From contig CANMIS010000001.1 in assembly GCA_947498065.1 (NCBI GenBank), positions 806,001 to 870,000 of the forward strand: a DNA stretch of 64,000 nucleotides, written 5' to 3'. The DNA is from an uncultured Erythrobacter sp. Its GTDB lineage: Bacteria; Pseudomonadota; Alphaproteobacteria; Sphingomonadales; Sphingomonadaceae. Below are positions 1 through 9,271 of this stretch, in pieces. Under the pieces are notes generated by a model. The model worked only from the letters and a program-made list of their open reading frames with translations, had not been told where the DNA came from and made no database searches. Each line of letters opens with the position of its first letter. The stretch's first letter is position 1. A program made the translations under genes and the position numbers.

Positions 1-719
1 ATGACCTGCATGACAAAGCGGACGGAGTTCACGTTCTTCGTTTCCGTGCGCGTGCCCAGCGGATCGCCCGGCTTGCGTACAGACACGTTCACATCGGCTC
101 GCATGGAGCCTTCCTCCATATTGCCATCACAGCTGCCGACATAGCGCAGGATGCTGCGCAATTTGCGCACATAGGCGCCGGCTTCTGCGGGGCTGCGCAT
201 ATCGGCCTTGGAAACGATTTCCATCAGGGCAACGCCGCTGCGGTTGAGATCGACATAGGACATGGTCGGGTGCTGATCATGCATCAGCTTGCCCGCGTCT
301 TGCTCCACGTGGATGCGCTCAATCCCGATGACTTTGTCCTCAGGAATGCCCGCCTTCTCATCGGCTTCGACCAGCAGTTCGCCCTCGCCCACAATCGGGT
401 GGTACAGCTGAGAGATCTGATAGCCTTGCGGCAGATCGGCATAGAAGTAATTCTTGCGGTCAAAGCGTGACCATTTGTTGATCTCAGCCTTGATCGCCAT
501 GCCAGTGCGCACAGCCTGACGGATGCATTCGGCATTCGGCACAGGCAGCATGCCGGGCATGGCCGCATCGACCAGCGACACCTGCGTGTTCGGCTCTGCG
601 CCAAATTCGGTCGAGGCCCCTGAAAAGAGCTTGGAATTGCTCGTGACCTGCGCGTGCACTTCGAGGCCGATTACGACCTCCCATTCGCCCGTTGCGCCCT
701 GAATGCGGTAGTTACTCAT
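1..719 (-). CDS. gatB: Aspartyl/glutamyl-tRNA(Asn/Gln) amidotransferase subunit B, partial
   Basis: This is the N-terminal part of GatB, the kinase/tRNA-binding subunit of GatCAB. GatCAB converts misacylated Glu-tRNA(Gln) and Asp-tRNA(Asn) to the amidated forms. The protein begins [20 protein letters not shown] and shows the family stretches [27 protein letters not shown] and [12 protein letters not shown]. The reading frame is open to base 1, so about half of the gene lies outside the window. The ATG overlaps by one base the stop codon of the FkbM gene upstream (TGATG), so translation is probably coupled. The family is certain. The odd feature is that four unrelated genes separate it from gatA. 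Confidence 0.95.
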   Translation of the reverse strand, partial: MSNYRIQGATGEWEVVIGLEVHAQVTSNSKLFSGASTEFGAEPNTQVSLVDAAMPGMLPVPNAECIRQAVRTGMAIKAEINKWSRFDRKNYFYADLPQGYQISQLYHPIVGEGELLVEADEKAGIPEDKVIGIERIHVEQDAGKLMHDQHPTMSYVDLNRSGVALMEIVSKADMRSPAEAGAYVRKLRSILRYVGSCDGNMEEGSMRADVNVSVRKPGDPLGTRTETKNVNSVRFVMQV

Positions 720-1576
720 CAATCCTCCGATGGCTCGTCAGCGGGCAATTGCGCCGATGACGAGTGCAAGAAAACCAGATTGCTCAAGCCGGGATAGCGG
801 CTGAATTCTTCTGCTTTGCGATAGCCGAGCTCCTCTAGCAATGCCATTGCTTTTGCGCGATGGCTTTCCTCGATTTCGGCGAAAATTGGCGGGGTGCAGC
901 GCGCGAGGGTTTCGGCAAGGCCGCTGAGCACGGCAAGTTCGTGCCCTTCGGCGTCGATCTTGATGAAATCCACCTGCGTTTCTGCAAGCACTTTGTCGCC
1001 GCGTACCAAGGTAATTCCCTGCGCCTCGTCGGCGTCTTTGGCCGCATGATCAATCCGCGCCGCGCCCAGATTATTGGTCGTGAAGGCCAGCTGCGCCGCG
1101 CCATCCTGATCTGACAGGCCAAGGGGGTGAATCGTGGTTTTGTCGGCGATTCCATTGAGCGCCAGATTGACCTCGAGCAAAGCCTGCGCCTCTGGGTTTG
1201 GCTCAAACGCGATAATGCGTTCCGCGCCAAGGGCTGTGCCTGCGAACACCGCGTGATTGCCGACATTTGCGCCGACATCGACATAGGTTCCGCCGCTGAA
1301 ATAGCGGGCGATGATGGCGAGTTCTTCCGGCTCGTAAAAGCGCCCGCGCACGTGCTCTTTCTGGATCAGGTCCCGTTCATTGCTGACGAAGAAGCGCGCG
1401 GTGTGCTCGCCGTGGGTGACCGGCGTGATGACCCCGCGCAGCTCGCCTGCGGATTGCTTGCCCCAACCGAGCGAGAACCCGGCATAGCCTCCGGTGCGCG
1501 CATTGGTCATCGGGCGAATGGTGAGGCCGCGCCTGCTCGCGGCGCCGCGCGCCTTGGCCAGCAGCTTGCGGATCAT
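719..1576 (-). CDS. FkbM family methyltransferase
   Basis: A 285-residue SAM-dependent methyltransferase of the FkbM type, a family that usually O-methylates sugars or secondary metabolites. The SAM-binding motif [10 protein letters not shown] is at residues 98-107. The acidic FEPNPEA follows near 124-130, and [11 protein letters not shown], typical of FkbM, is at 203-213. It overlaps the glycosyltransferase upstream by 4 bases (ATGA) and gatB downstream by 1 base, so it lies inside one translationally coupled chain. The neighbour suggests the substrate is a glycan made or decorated by that glycosyltransferase, but this is inference. Confidence 0.88.
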   Translation of the reverse strand: MIRKLLAKARGAASRRGLTIRPMTNARTGGYAGFSLGWGKQSAGELRGVITPVTHGEHTARFFVSNERDLIQKEHVRGRFYEPEELAIIARYFSGGTYVDVGANVGNHAVFAGTALGAERIIAFEPNPEAQALLEVNLALNGIADKTTIHPLGLSDQDGAAQLAFTTNNLGAARIDHAAKDADEAQGITLVRGDKVLAETQVDFIKIDAEGHELAVLSGLAETLARCTPPIFAEIEESHRAKAMALLEELGYRKAEEFSRYPGLSNLVFLHSSSAQLPADEPSED

Positions 1577-2754
1577 GATGCGGCGTCCTCAATCAAGTGC
1601 TTCATCGCTTTTGCCCAAACGCTCCAATCCAGGCGTTCCTCACTATCACGCAAAGCCGCCGCCGACAGCGCCTGATAACGCGCGGGGTCATTAGAGAGCG
1701 CTGCGATAGTGTCGGCAAAATCCTCTGCGCCCGCATCTTGCGGCAATAGCAGCCCGGTTTCGCCGTGCTTCACCACCGTTTCCACCCCGCCTGTGGCATA
1801 GGAGACGGAGGGCAGAGCCATTGCAGCAGCCTCCGCAAACACCATGCCCAGCGCCTCTGCGCGGGTCGGCAGGACAAAGAGATGCGCGCCCGCGAACAGC
1901 GCCTCCAGCTGAGCGGCCTGCGCAGGATTGCCTTTGTCGAGCCGACCGTGGAAGCGGACATTGTCTGGCACTGGCCCGCGCGCGGCAGAGGCCTCCACTC
2001 CGACGATATCGAGCGTGCATTCGGTTCCGCGCTCCGCCAGCAATCGCGCGGTCTCCAGTGCAATTTCGCCGCCCTTGCGATCCCACGCAATGCCCACGAA
2101 CAGCAGCTTTAGCGGGCCATCCGTCAGGGTGCGGAGCTGAGGCGCGGTCGGCTTTGCCAAGTTCGGCCCCCAGGGCAGCACCGCGATCTTTGCCGGATCA
2201 ATGCCAAAGTCTTCGCGCGCCGAGGTCGCTGCCCATTCGGATGGATAGGTCAACCAGCGCGCTTGCTCCATTGCTGCGCGCTCCATTGCACTGAACGCGC
2301 CGCGGAGCGACGACCATAGGCGCTGCATTTCTGGGTAATATTGGGTCAGCGCGCTGCTGGTCGCGTCGGAAATGAGGATTTGCCGGGTGTCCTCGCCCAG
2401 CATGCCTGCGAGGCCGGAAGATGCGGCGGAGACATAGACATCCGCCCCGCTTTGTCGCAGCCGCCGCCGCGCTTGGGCGCTCGCCAGCCGGATAACCCAG
2501 CGCAACATGCGAATGTCGATCCGCCCTCCGCTCAGTCGCAGGATCAGGCGCGCAAGTGGATGGAGGAAACGCGGGAATGGGCGGCGCTCAATATAGGTGA
2601 CATCGCAGACCTCGCGCAGCGCGCTCAGCGCATAGTAGGGCGTGCCGGACCACAATTTAATGTCGAGCGGATCGCCGCCTGCAAAAAATGCGACTTTGGG
2701 CGAGCGTGTAGTGGTGGCAGCGGGCTGCGCCTGGGTAGACGTAGGCTCAGGCAT
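1573..2754 (-). CDS. Glycosyltransferase, GT4-like
   Basis: A GT-B fold glycosyltransferase of about 393 residues. The C-terminal donor-binding half shows LLFVGIAWDRKGG, FHGRLDKG and the EALGMVFAEAAAMALPSVSY segment with the two glutamates typical of GT4. GGVETVVKHGETGLLL follows. The frame can be opened further up at a TTG (2796), but the ATG at 2754 has a GAGCGGGG ribosome site and overlaps the preceding small ORF by only 8 bases, so I prefer it. There are no membrane segments. With the FkbM methyltransferase it probably makes or modifies a surface saccharide. Sugar and acceptor cannot be read from the sequence. Confidence 0.85.
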   Translation of the reverse strand: MPEPTSTQAQPAATTTRSPKVAFFAGGDPLDIKLWSGTPYYALSALREVCDVTYIERRPFPRFLHPLARLILRLSGGRIDIRMLRWVIRLASAQARRRLRQSGADVYVSAASSGLAGMLGEDTRQILISDATSSALTQYYPEMQRLWSSLRGAFSAMERAAMEQARWLTYPSEWAATSAREDFGIDPAKIAVLPWGPNLAKPTAPQLRTLTDGPLKLLFVGIAWDRKGGEIALETARLLAERGTECTLDIVGVEASAARGPVPDNVRFHGRLDKGNPAQAAQLEALFAGAHLFVLPTRAEALGMVFAEAAAMALPSVSYATGGVETVVKHGETGLLLPQDAGAEDFADTIAALSNDPARYQALSAAALRDSEERLDWSVWAKAMKHLIEDAAS

Positions 2755-3004
2755 CCCCGCTCGTGTCAGCGCCTGCGTCTTTTTCGCCCGGCTCAATGCG
2801 CTTGGCAGGTGTCGGATTTTCTGGCGGCTCGCCTACTCGGCCCGCAGGCTCATCGAAGGTGGAGACTTTGGGCAATGTCTTGCCGCTCTCACTGTCAAAG
2901 CGCGCCTCGCCGTGATCAATCGTCTTCGCCAGATACATGGCGAGGCCTGCCAAGAGCACAAAAGCGACCAAAAACACCATGATGAATATGGCGGTGAAGG
3001 TCAC
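2747..3004 (-). CDS. Small single-span membrane protein, unknown
   Basis: An 85-residue protein starting at a GTG that shares bases with the stop of the preceding small ORF (GTGA). It has one hydrophobic helix near residues 6-27 (IFIMVFLVAFVLLAGLAMYL) followed by an acidic, Pro-rich soluble tail. An upstream GTG at 3043 would run inside the preceding gene, so the internal start is preferred. It matches no family I can name. Its position in the coupled gatA-gatB insertion suggests an accessory role to the glycosyltransferase, but nothing shows it directly. Confidence 0.6.
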   Translation of the reverse strand: MTFTAIFIMVFLVAFVLLAGLAMYLAKTIDHGEARFDSESGKTLPKVSTFDEPAGRVGEPPENPTPAKRIEPGEKDAGADTSGDA

Positions 3005-3159
3005 TTCAGCTTGTCCCAATCCGTGCCGTGTTTTTTCCTCCACGCCTTCTCTTCACGTTGCCGCTGCCGTTTGTCAGAATAATCACGAAAGACATGGACG
3101 GAACCGAAGCTGCTCATGAAGCGCATGACTGCGTCAAGGATCGGCTCAATGCCGCTCAC
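3001..3159 (-). CDS. Small basic protein, unknown (52 aa)
   Basis: A short ORF opening at a GTG that overlaps the gatA stop codon (GTGA) and closing in a GTGA overlap with the next small ORF. The product reads [20 protein letters not shown], then [20 protein letters not shown] and a Lys-rich end. The two exact stop/start overlaps on either side are the main reason to call it real. An internal ATG (the MRFMSS position) is an alternative start. It contains no recognised domain; the second half is strongly basic and helical. Confidence 0.5.
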   Translation of the reverse strand: MSGIEPILDAVMRFMSSFGSVHVFRDYSDKRQRQREEKAWRKKHGTDWDKLK

Positions 3160-4637
3160 CACCACTTCTCCGGCGGGTGATCGAACCCGGCCCGCTGCTG
3201 GATCGCGAGGCCGGCGTCGAGCACAGTCTGCTCGTCATAGGCCTTGCCCACCAATTGCAGCCCCAGCGGCAAGCCGTCGGAATTGAGCATTGCCGGCACG
3301 CTCATCGCGGGCAGGCCCGCCAGCGAGGCCGGCACGGCGAACACATCGTTCAGATACATCGTCAGCGGGTCAGCATCGAGCGAACCCAATGGGAAGCTGG
3401 CCGTTGGCGTGGTCGGCGCGAGGATGAGATCACACTCGGCCCAAGCCTTCTCAAAGTCCTGCGCCACCAAAGCGCGGATCTTCTGCGCCTGATTGTAATA
3501 GGCATCGTAGAAGCCCGCTGAGAGCACATAGGTGCCGATCAGAATGCGGCGTTTCACTTCGTCGCCAAAGCCCGCCGCGCGGGTTTCGGCATACATATCC
3601 TGCAGGCCCGCCCCATCGGGCAGATCGCGCAGGCCATAGCGCACACCGTCATAGCGCGCGAGGTTGGAGGACGCCTCTGCTGGCGCGATAATGTAGTATG
3701 CGGGCAGCGCGTATTTGGTGTGCGGCAGCGAGACGTCGACGATCTCTGCGCCGGCATCCTTCAGCCACGCCTTGCCCTGTTCCCAGCTGTCGAGAATCGC
3801 CTGATCGGTGCCCTCCATCCGGTATTCGCGCGGGATGCCGACCTTCTTGCCCTTAAGGTCCGCCGACAAGGCCGCTTCCCAATCCGGCACATCAACCTTT
3901 AGCGAGGTCGAATCTTTCGGATCAAACCCGGCCATCGCGCCCAGCATGATCGCGCAATCTTCGACCGAGCGCGCCATTGGCCCGGCCTGATCGAGCGAGG
4001 AAGCAAACGCCACAACGCCCCAACGTGAGCAGCGACCATAGGTTGGCTTAATCCCGCAAATGCCGGTGAAGGCGGCGGGCTGACGGATTGAGCCGCCAGT
4101 GTCTGTACCGGTCGCAGCGGGCGCAATCCGCGCGGCAACCGCGCTGGATGAGCCGCCGGAAGAACCGCCGGGCGACATCGCTGCATTCGTGCCGTGCTTG
4201 CGCCAAGGCGAGGAGACATTGCCGAAAAAGCTGGTCTCATTCGAGCTGCCCATGGCGAACTGATCAAGGTTCAGCTTGCCCAGCATGCCTGCGCCAGCGG
4301 CCCAGAGATTGCTGGACACGGTGCTTTCGTATTGCGGGGTGAAGCCTTCCAGAATGTGGCTCGCTGCGGAGGTTTGCACGCCCTTGGTGGCGAACAAATC
4401 CTTCATGCCAATCGGCACACCGCCCATCGCGCCCAGCTCTTCGCCCTTCGCGCGTTTCGCATCGGCGGCGTCCGCTGCGGCCAACGCATGGTCAGGCGTC
4501 GCGACGATAAAGGCATTGAGCGCGCTCGCCTCTGCAACGGCGGCGTTGAAGCCTTCCGCCACTTCGCGGGCGGTAAAATCGCCCTTGGCCACGCCATCGC
4601 GGATGGCCTTAATCCCGAGATTGGTAAGTTCAGTCAT
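3156..4637 (-). CDS. gatA: Asp-tRNA(Asn)/Glu-tRNA(Gln) amidotransferase subunit A
   Basis: A 493-residue amidase-signature protein, the glutaminase subunit that supplies ammonia to GatB. The catalytic triad is visible: Lys79 in [10 protein letters not shown], the cis-Ser in the Gly/Ser-rich segment [10 protein letters not shown] at about 155-164, and the nucleophile Ser183 in GTDTGGSIR. Length is normal for the family. The start is one base beyond gatC's stop, so gatC-gatA is one operon. The usual next gene, gatB, is displaced by about 2.4 kb. Confidence 0.97.
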   Translation of the reverse strand: MTELTNLGIKAIRDGVAKGDFTAREVAEGFNAAVAEASALNAFIVATPDHALAAADAADAKRAKGEELGAMGGVPIGMKDLFATKGVQTSAASHILEGFTPQYESTVSSNLWAAGAGMLGKLNLDQFAMGSSNETSFFGNVSSPWRKHGTNAAMSPGGSSGGSSSAVAARIAPAATGTDTGGSIRQPAAFTGICGIKPTYGRCSRWGVVAFASSLDQAGPMARSVEDCAIMLGAMAGFDPKDSTSLKVDVPDWEAALSADLKGKKVGIPREYRMEGTDQAILDSWEQGKAWLKDAGAEIVDVSLPHTKYALPAYYIIAPAEASSNLARYDGVRYGLRDLPDGAGLQDMYAETRAAGFGDEVKRRILIGTYVLSAGFYDAYYNQAQKIRALVAQDFEKAWAECDLILAPTTPTASFPLGSLDADPLTMYLNDVFAVPASLAGLPAMSVPAMLNSDGLPLGLQLVGKAYDEQTVLDAGLAIQQRAGFDHPPEKWW

Positions 4638-4638
4638 A

Positions 4639-4941
4639 TTATTCGATTACCTTCGGCACGCCGAAAAAGCCGTGCTCTGCCGCTGGCGCATTGGCCAGCA
4701 CATCATCGCGCCGCCCGCCTGCGGTCTTTGGATCGGCATCGATCACGTCATCGCGCAGACGCAGGGCATTGGGGATGACCGCGCGCATTGGCTCAACGCC
4801 GCTGGTGTCAACTTCGCCCAGCTGCTCAACCCAATCGAGGATATTGCTAAGCTCTGGCGCCATACGCTCCAGTTCCTCATCGCCCATCTTAATCCGGGCG
4901 AGCTTAGCGATCTTTTCAACGGTGGCTTTATCGACCGACAT
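4639..4941 (-). CDS. gatC: Asp-tRNA(Asn)/Glu-tRNA(Gln) amidotransferase subunit C
   Basis: A 100-residue GatC, the small belt subunit that stabilises GatA on GatB. The protein begins [17 protein letters not shown] and has the conserved [12 protein letters not shown] and the [14 protein letters not shown] segment. The ATG at 4941 is chosen over the longer frame (5013) because it matches the family N-terminus and has AGAAGGA upstream. It ends one base before the gatA ATG. Confidence 0.95.
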   Translation of the reverse strand: MSVDKATVEKIAKLARIKMGDEELERMAPELSNILDWVEQLGEVDTSGVEPMRAVIPNALRLRDDVIDADPKTAGGRRDDVLANAPAAEHGFFGVPKVIE

Positions 4942-4963
4942 AATGATTGCGTCCTTCTGGCGA

Positions 4964-5560
4964 TTATTGACCCGGCTGCGGCAGTTGCTGCGCGCCTTCT
5001 GGTGGAGGGCCACCAGGGCCGCCCGGACCGCCCAGCCCTGCAGCGCCCATGGCTTGCTGCAGAATGCCGAGTTTGCGCTGGAATTCTTCCTCCGTCATGA
5101 AGTCGACCATCTCAACTTCAAACAGCAGGTCCGCGCCCGCTGGGATCGGCGCGTTTGGCGGCGGCGCATCGCCATATGCCTGATCGGCCGGAATAAAGAG
5201 CTCGTACTGGCCGCCGCGCTGCATTTGCACTGCGCCATCACGGAAACCGGGCAGCATTTGGCCCAGCGGCAGCGGATTGCCATCCGGGAAGATGCCTTCG
5301 ACCGGCAGCGGGATATCCTGAGATTCGTCGAACACCTCGCCGGTGTCAGCAAGCTTGCCCTTATATTTCACGAACACGACGTCTTCTGGCCCCGGCATGT
5401 CGCCCGTGCCTTCAACGATAGTGTCGAGCGAAAGACCCTTCGGCATAGCCGACCATGCGAGCGCACCGCCGATAAGAATGGCAATCAGCACGCCAAGCCA
5501 CAGCTTGGTCAGCGAGCCCTTGGCAATCGGCTGCAACGGAACGCGAGTAACTTCGGCCAT
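4964..5560 (-). CDS. FKBP-type peptidyl-prolyl cis-trans isomerase, membrane-anchored
   Basis: A 198-residue protein with one N-terminal helix (about 20-37) followed by an FKBP domain. Family positions are visible: [41 protein letters not shown] and [17 protein letters not shown]. The active-site aromatic and Asp positions appear kept. The helix would hold the domain on the periplasmic face, so the protein likely helps fold exported proteins. The C-terminus is a Gly/Pro/Gln-rich low-complexity tail. It lies just upstream of gatC in the same direction and may share its transcript. Confidence 0.9.
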   Translation of the reverse strand: MAEVTRVPLQPIAKGSLTKLWLGVLIAILIGGALAWSAMPKGLSLDTIVEGTGDMPGPEDVVFVKYKGKLADTGEVFDESQDIPLPVEGIFPDGNPLPLGQMLPGFRDGAVQMQRGGQYELFIPADQAYGDAPPPNAPIPAGADLLFEVEMVDFMTEEEFQRKLGILQQAMGAAGLGGPGGPGGPPPEGAQQLPQPGQ

Positions 5561-5590
5561 GTATCAATCCTGATATAAAGGTGGCGCCAA

Positions 5591-5619
5591 ACAAAAGGGC
5601 GCGGAATGAACCCGCGCCC
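5591..5619 (-). terminator. Rho-independent terminator after rpsU
   Basis: On the minus strand GGGCGCGG, a 7-base loop and CCGCGCCC are followed by TTTTGTTT. It lies about 55 bases beyond the rpsU stop and before the FKBP gene. Confidence 0.8.
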
Positions 5620-5674
5620 TGATGGCTTATCATGTTGGTGCATTCAAGCGAATATCGCTCGAAAAACGGACGGC

Positions 5675-5881
5675 TTACTTGATGCCGTCGCGTTCCATAC
5701 GCTTACGCTCAAGCTTGCGTGCGCGGCGCACGGCAGCGGCCTTTTCACGGGCGCGCTTTTCGCTTGGCTTTTCGTAGTGACGACGCAATTTCATTTCGCG
5801 ATACACGCCTTCACGCTGCAGCTTCTTCTTGAGCGCGCGCAGGGCTTGATCAACATTGTTATCGCGAACCATGATTTGCAT
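5675..5881 (-). CDS. rpsU: 30S ribosomal protein S21
   Basis: A 68-residue basic ribosomal protein. It carries the S21 core [20 protein letters not shown] and the Arg/Lys-rich [20 protein letters not shown]. The MQIMVRDNN start fits the alphaproteobacterial form; the second Met (residue 4) is an alternative. It is monocistronic, with a strong terminator directly downstream. Confidence 0.97.
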   Translation of the reverse strand: MQIMVRDNNVDQALRALKKKLQREGVYREMKLRRHYEKPSEKRAREKAAAVRRARKLERKRMERDGIK

Positions 5882-6053
5882 AAAGCGAAACTACCTTCTC
5901 AAATTCAATCGGGCCCGCACAATTCAGCGCGGGGAGCACCATCTATAGAAACAACGAAAATTGCGCCGAATCCATGCGGAACGGCTAAATCTGAGTCGCG
6001 CCTAGTGGATTTGCGGCCCTATGGCAAGTTTTTGTGCGGGGCGATGGGTAAGT

Positions 6054-6596
6054 TTAGCCCGCCCGATCATAGGCCTCGCGCAGCCATGCCTTCACCTCAT
6101 CATCAAAATCGCCTGAGCTTTCCAGCCGCACGCGGTGGCTGCACATGGCGTTATAGCTCTCCAGCCGCCCGCCCGGTTCATCGCCTTTCAGCGCGAGGCC
6201 CAAGTCAATCCGGGCCTTGGTTGCCGGGGTAATCAGCGCAAATTGCTTGGCCCGGCGCAGGCTAACGCTCGATTTTTTGGGTGCGACCTCAACATCGCCG
6301 CCCAGCGCATTGGCATAGAGCACGATCATATCGTGAATGCTCCGCAGCCCCGCTTTGCCGCCGGAATATTGCTCCGCAACCAGGTCCACCTCTTCGCCGG
6401 TTTCCTTCGACTTTGCGACCAGCAGATTGGCAAAGCCATGCGAGACGCCGTGCTCGTTTTTAAGCAAGCTCATGATCTCGCCATGCTTGGTGAGACCGGA
6501 GCCATTGATGATATCGATCCAATCCTGCAGCGACTTGCCGGTCTTTTCAGGAATGTTGGCGATCATCGTCGCGAGCTGCTGATCTGGCGTTGCCAT
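6054..6596 (-). CDS. DUF4287/DUF5655 domain protein
   Basis: A 180-residue cytoplasmic protein. The N-terminal part (KTGKSLQDWIDIINGSGLTKHGEIMSLL then KNEHGVSHGFANLL) fits DUF4287. The C-terminal part (VEVAPKKSSVSLRRAKQFAL, then RLESYNAMCSHRVRL) fits DUF5655, a domain often found alone in proteins annotated as 'putative transport'. The function is unknown. It is divergent from crcB, 116 bases away, with no clear operon partner. Confidence 0.8.
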   Translation of the reverse strand: MATPDQQLATMIANIPEKTGKSLQDWIDIINGSGLTKHGEIMSLLKNEHGVSHGFANLLVAKSKETGEEVDLVAEQYSGGKAGLRSIHDMIVLYANALGGDVEVAPKKSSVSLRRAKQFALITPATKARIDLGLALKGDEPGGRLESYNAMCSHRVRLESSGDFDDEVKAWLREAYDRAG

Positions 6597-6712
6597 ATGT
6601 GTTCTCCCCTCCAGAGCCTGAGCAGAGTAGCAAACTTACAGCGGAGAATAAAATCGCGCCTGCTGGCATTGCGCAGATGACGAATGCGGCCGCCCCGTCT
6701 AAGAGCCTCGCA

Positions 6713-7117
6713 ATGTCTGCCACTCTTTCTCCTTTCATGGCCACGTCCACGGTTGCGCTTGGCGGCGCTCTGGGCGCTGCGTGCCGCTATCAATTGGGCC
6801 GCGGCTTTGCGCATTTCGTTGGCGCGCCCGGCGCGTTTCCGTGGGCGACGTTGACAGCCAATGTGCTTGGCAGTCTGGCGATGGGCGTGCTGTTCGGCTG
6901 GCTGGCGGCGCGCGGCGGGGCAAGCGAAGGCACGCGTTTGCTGCTGGGTGTCGGCCTGCTCGGCGGGTTCACCACATTCAGCGCGTTTAGCCTGGAGATG
7001 CTGCAGATGATTGAGCGCGGACAGGCGGGCCTTGCGATCGGCTATGCGCTGATCTCTGTTTTGGCGGGCGTCGCGGCGCTTTATGCGGGCCTTATCATTA
7101 TGCGGGGTGCCCCATGA
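6713..7117 (+). CDS. crcB: Fluoride channel CrcB/Fluc
   Basis: About 134 residues with four hydrophobic helices. Family motifs are GGALGAACRYQLGRG, PWATLTANVLGSLAMG and GLLGGFTTFSAFSLE; the last holds the Phe-box and the Na+/F- site region of Fluc. It exports fluoride as a dual-topology dimer. Starts at 6713 or 6737 are both possible; neither has a strong ribosome site, and 6713 is the nearer to family length with a short lead. I see no fluoride riboswitch upstream. It is the first gene of a chain of five genes linked by 4-base ATGA overlaps (or GTGA at the last). Confidence 0.9.
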   Translation: MSATLSPFMATSTVALGGALGAACRYQLGRGFAHFVGAPGAFPWATLTANVLGSLAMGVLFGWLAARGGASEGTRLLLGVGLLGGFTTFSAFSLEMLQMIERGQAGLAIGYALISVLAGVAALYAGLIIMRGAP

Positions 7118-8385
7118 GTAATTCTGACGCAGAAAACGGCACTGGTGCGGACAAGAACGTGCGCCAGTTTACCGTTGGCGAGGATGACGATGGCATCCGC
7201 CTCGACCGATGGTTTAAGCGCAATTTGCCGCAGATCGGCTTTGCCACTGTCTCGCGCTGGGCGCGCACCGGGCAAATCCGGGTCGATGGCAAACGCGCCA
7301 AGCCTGAGGACCGGCTGAGCGAAGGGCAAATGCTGCGCGTGCCGCCGGGCGGCGAGCAGAAAGAGCGCGGACCGCGCCAGCGCCGCGAGCTGACCGAGGA
7401 AGAAATCCAAGAAGCGCGCGATATGGTGATCCGCGAGACCAAGACTGCGATTGTCTTTAACAAGCCGCCGGGCCTCGCAACCCAAGGCGGCAGCAAGACA
7501 CACAAGCATATCGACGGCTTGCTCGACGCGTTTGTGCCCGCAGAGGGTGAGTACAACGCCGGGGTGCGCCCGCGCCTCGTCCACCGGCTCGATAAAGACA
7601 CCTCCGGCGTATTGCTGGTCGCCCGCACTCCGGGCGCAGCGGCAAGCTATTCCAAGCGATTTTCCGGGCGCAGCGCGCGCAAGGTTTACTGGGCGCTGGT
7701 GGTCGGCATTCCAGAGGTTTCGCAAGGCACCATCGATGCGCCGCTCGCCAAGCAACCCGGCTCTGGCGGCGAGAAAATGCATGTCGACGAGGAAGACGGC
7801 CAACCGGCCAAGACCCGTTACCGCGTCGTGGAGCGGGCCGGCAATCGCACCGCCTGGGTTGAGCTGGAGCCGCTAACCGGGCGCACCCACCAGCTGCGCG
7901 TGCATATGGCCGCGATTGGCAATCCGATTGTGGGCGACGGCAAATATGGCGGCCAGGACGCGTTTCTAACCGGCGCGATCAGCCGCAAGATGCACCTGCA
8001 CGCGCGGCGCCTGATCATCTCAGAGCCGGGCCGCGGGACCACTGGCGACAAGAGCGACAAAGGTAAGGAAACCGGCGGCGGCCGTCTGGATGTGGTCGCT
8101 GATCTGCCAGAGCATTTCGCCGCCAGCATGGAAGCGCTTGGCTTTGACGAAAACGCCAGCAATGCCGATCCGAACCTCGATCTAGCGCCAGAAAAGACCA
8201 AGGCGGAAAAGAAACAGGTCGCGCGCCAATACGCCAAGAAATACCGCAAGGAACGCCGGGGCGAACGCAAGACGCGCACCGCTGGCACGCGCGGCAATAC
8301 GGGCGGCGATCCCAAGGGCAAGAAGCGCAAACCGCTCAAGCGCTCTGGCAAACCCAATGGCAAACCCGCAGGTAAGCGCAAATGA
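7114..8385 (+). CDS. RluA/RluC-family 23S rRNA pseudouridine synthase
   Basis: A 423-residue RNA-modifying enzyme. An S4 RNA-binding domain lies at about 26-76 (RLDRWFKRNLPQIGFATVSR), and the catalytic domain follows, with HRLDKDTSG placing the nucleophile at Asp160. GRTHQLRVHMA is further along. The best guess is an RluC-like enzyme; the window has a separate RluD. From about residue 345 onward there is a long tail rich in Lys, Arg and Gly, absent from most family members, which may bind rRNA. It overlaps crcB and the HAD gene by 4 bases each. Confidence 0.88.
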   Translation: MSNSDAENGTGADKNVRQFTVGEDDDGIRLDRWFKRNLPQIGFATVSRWARTGQIRVDGKRAKPEDRLSEGQMLRVPPGGEQKERGPRQRRELTEEEIQEARDMVIRETKTAIVFNKPPGLATQGGSKTHKHIDGLLDAFVPAEGEYNAGVRPRLVHRLDKDTSGVLLVARTPGAAASYSKRFSGRSARKVYWALVVGIPEVSQGTIDAPLAKQPGSGGEKMHVDEEDGQPAKTRYRVVERAGNRTAWVELEPLTGRTHQLRVHMAAIGNPIVGDGKYGGQDAFLTGAISRKMHLHARRLIISEPGRGTTGDKSDKGKETGGGRLDVVADLPEHFAASMEALGFDENASNADPNLDLAPEKTKAEKKQVARQYAKKYRKERRGERKTRTAGTRGNTGGDPKGKKRKPLKRSGKPNGKPAGKRK

Positions 8386-9041
8386 GCGCTGGCGCAGGCA
8401 AGCTCGCCGTGTTCGACTGCGATGGCACTTTGGTCGATGGCCAGGCGGACATCTGCGACACGATGGAACAGGCGTTTGAGCGCGCCAAGCTGACCCCGCC
8501 GCCGCGCAATGACGTGCGCCGGATCGTCGGCCTCAGCCTGCCGGTTGCGATCCGCAATCTCGTGCCCGGCATTCCCGATGACGATGTGAAGAACGTCGTC
8601 GAGTTCTACAAAAGCGCCTATTTCGCGCGCCGCCAAGAGGGTCTGCTGCACGAGCCGCTGTATGATGGGATTGCCGACCTGCTGGACCGCCTGCGCGATG
8701 ACGGTTGGCAACTAGCAGTGGCGACCGGCAAATCGGATCGCGGGCTGGAGGCGGTGCTGGCCGCGCACAATATTCGCGGGCACTTCGTCTCGCTGCAAAC
8801 CGCCGACCGGCACCCGTCAAAGCCGCACCCCGCCATGCTGGAGGCCGCCGTTTTTGAAGCCGGCGCACGCCCGCAAGACACAGTGATGATCGGCGACACC
8901 ACTTTCGACATCATGATGGCCGCCGAGGCGAACATCCGCAGCATTGGCGTCGCCTGGGGCTATCACGAGCCACATGAGCTTACCGAGGCTGGCGCAGCGG
9001 GCATCGCAGCGGAGGTTAGCGAGTTGGAGGCGCTGCTATGA
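8382..9041 (+). CDS. HAD-IA phosphatase, phosphoglycolate phosphatase-like
   Basis: A 219-residue haloacid dehalogenase hydrolase. Motif I is FDCDGTLVD, with the nucleophile Asp12 and Asp14. Motif II is LAVATGKS, the motif III lysine is in HPSKPHP, and motif IV is VMIGDTTFDIMMA. The cap is the helical type of subfamily IA. Similar proteins are annotated as Gph-like phosphatases that clear 2-phosphoglycolate, but substrate cannot be settled from motifs. It is coupled by ATGA overlaps on both sides. Confidence 0.88.
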   Translation: MSAGAGKLAVFDCDGTLVDGQADICDTMEQAFERAKLTPPPRNDVRRIVGLSLPVAIRNLVPGIPDDDVKNVVEFYKSAYFARRQEGLLHEPLYDGIADLLDRLRDDGWQLAVATGKSDRGLEAVLAAHNIRGHFVSLQTADRHPSKPHPAMLEAAVFEAGARPQDTVMIGDTTFDIMMAAEANIRSIGVAWGYHEPHELTEAGAAGIAAEVSELEALL

Positions 9042-9271
9042 CGGACCAGCCGCCGATTGATAAAGAACAACAAGCCAAACAGCGCGTCGCCATGATGAGC
9101 GGCGCGCGCTTCCTCGGCCTTGGCGCGGTCATGCTGGGCATTGCGATGACGCGCGGCGTGGTTGAGGGCTATCCCGACTGGCTTGGCTATGTGATCAGCG
9201 TGGCGGGACTGCTCACCTTTCTCTTCGGTCCCTATGCTTTAGTGCGCCATTGGAAAGGCCCGAAAGAGTGA
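9038..9271 (+). CDS. Small two-helix membrane protein, unknown
   Basis: A 77-residue protein with two hydrophobic segments (about 25-42 and 49-67) and a charged, Gln-rich N-terminus. No family is recognised. Its place between the HAD phosphatase and the ATP12 chaperone gene, overlapping both by 4 bases, argues that it is a real translated gene. Confidence 0.7.
   Translation: MTDQPPIDKEQQAKQRVAMMSGARFLGLGAVMLGIAMTRGVVEGYPDWLGYVISVAGLLTFLFGPYALVRHWKGPKE

Noticed and set aside
3005..3043. Upstream GTG start for the 85-aa membrane protein
   Set aside because: It would lie inside the preceding small ORF; the GTGA overlap start explains both genes better.
6597..6712. Fluoride riboswitch upstream of crcB
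   Set aside because: The crcB leader has no GGNGAUGG-type start or pseudoknot partner that I can identify, and it also serves as the divergent gene's leader.
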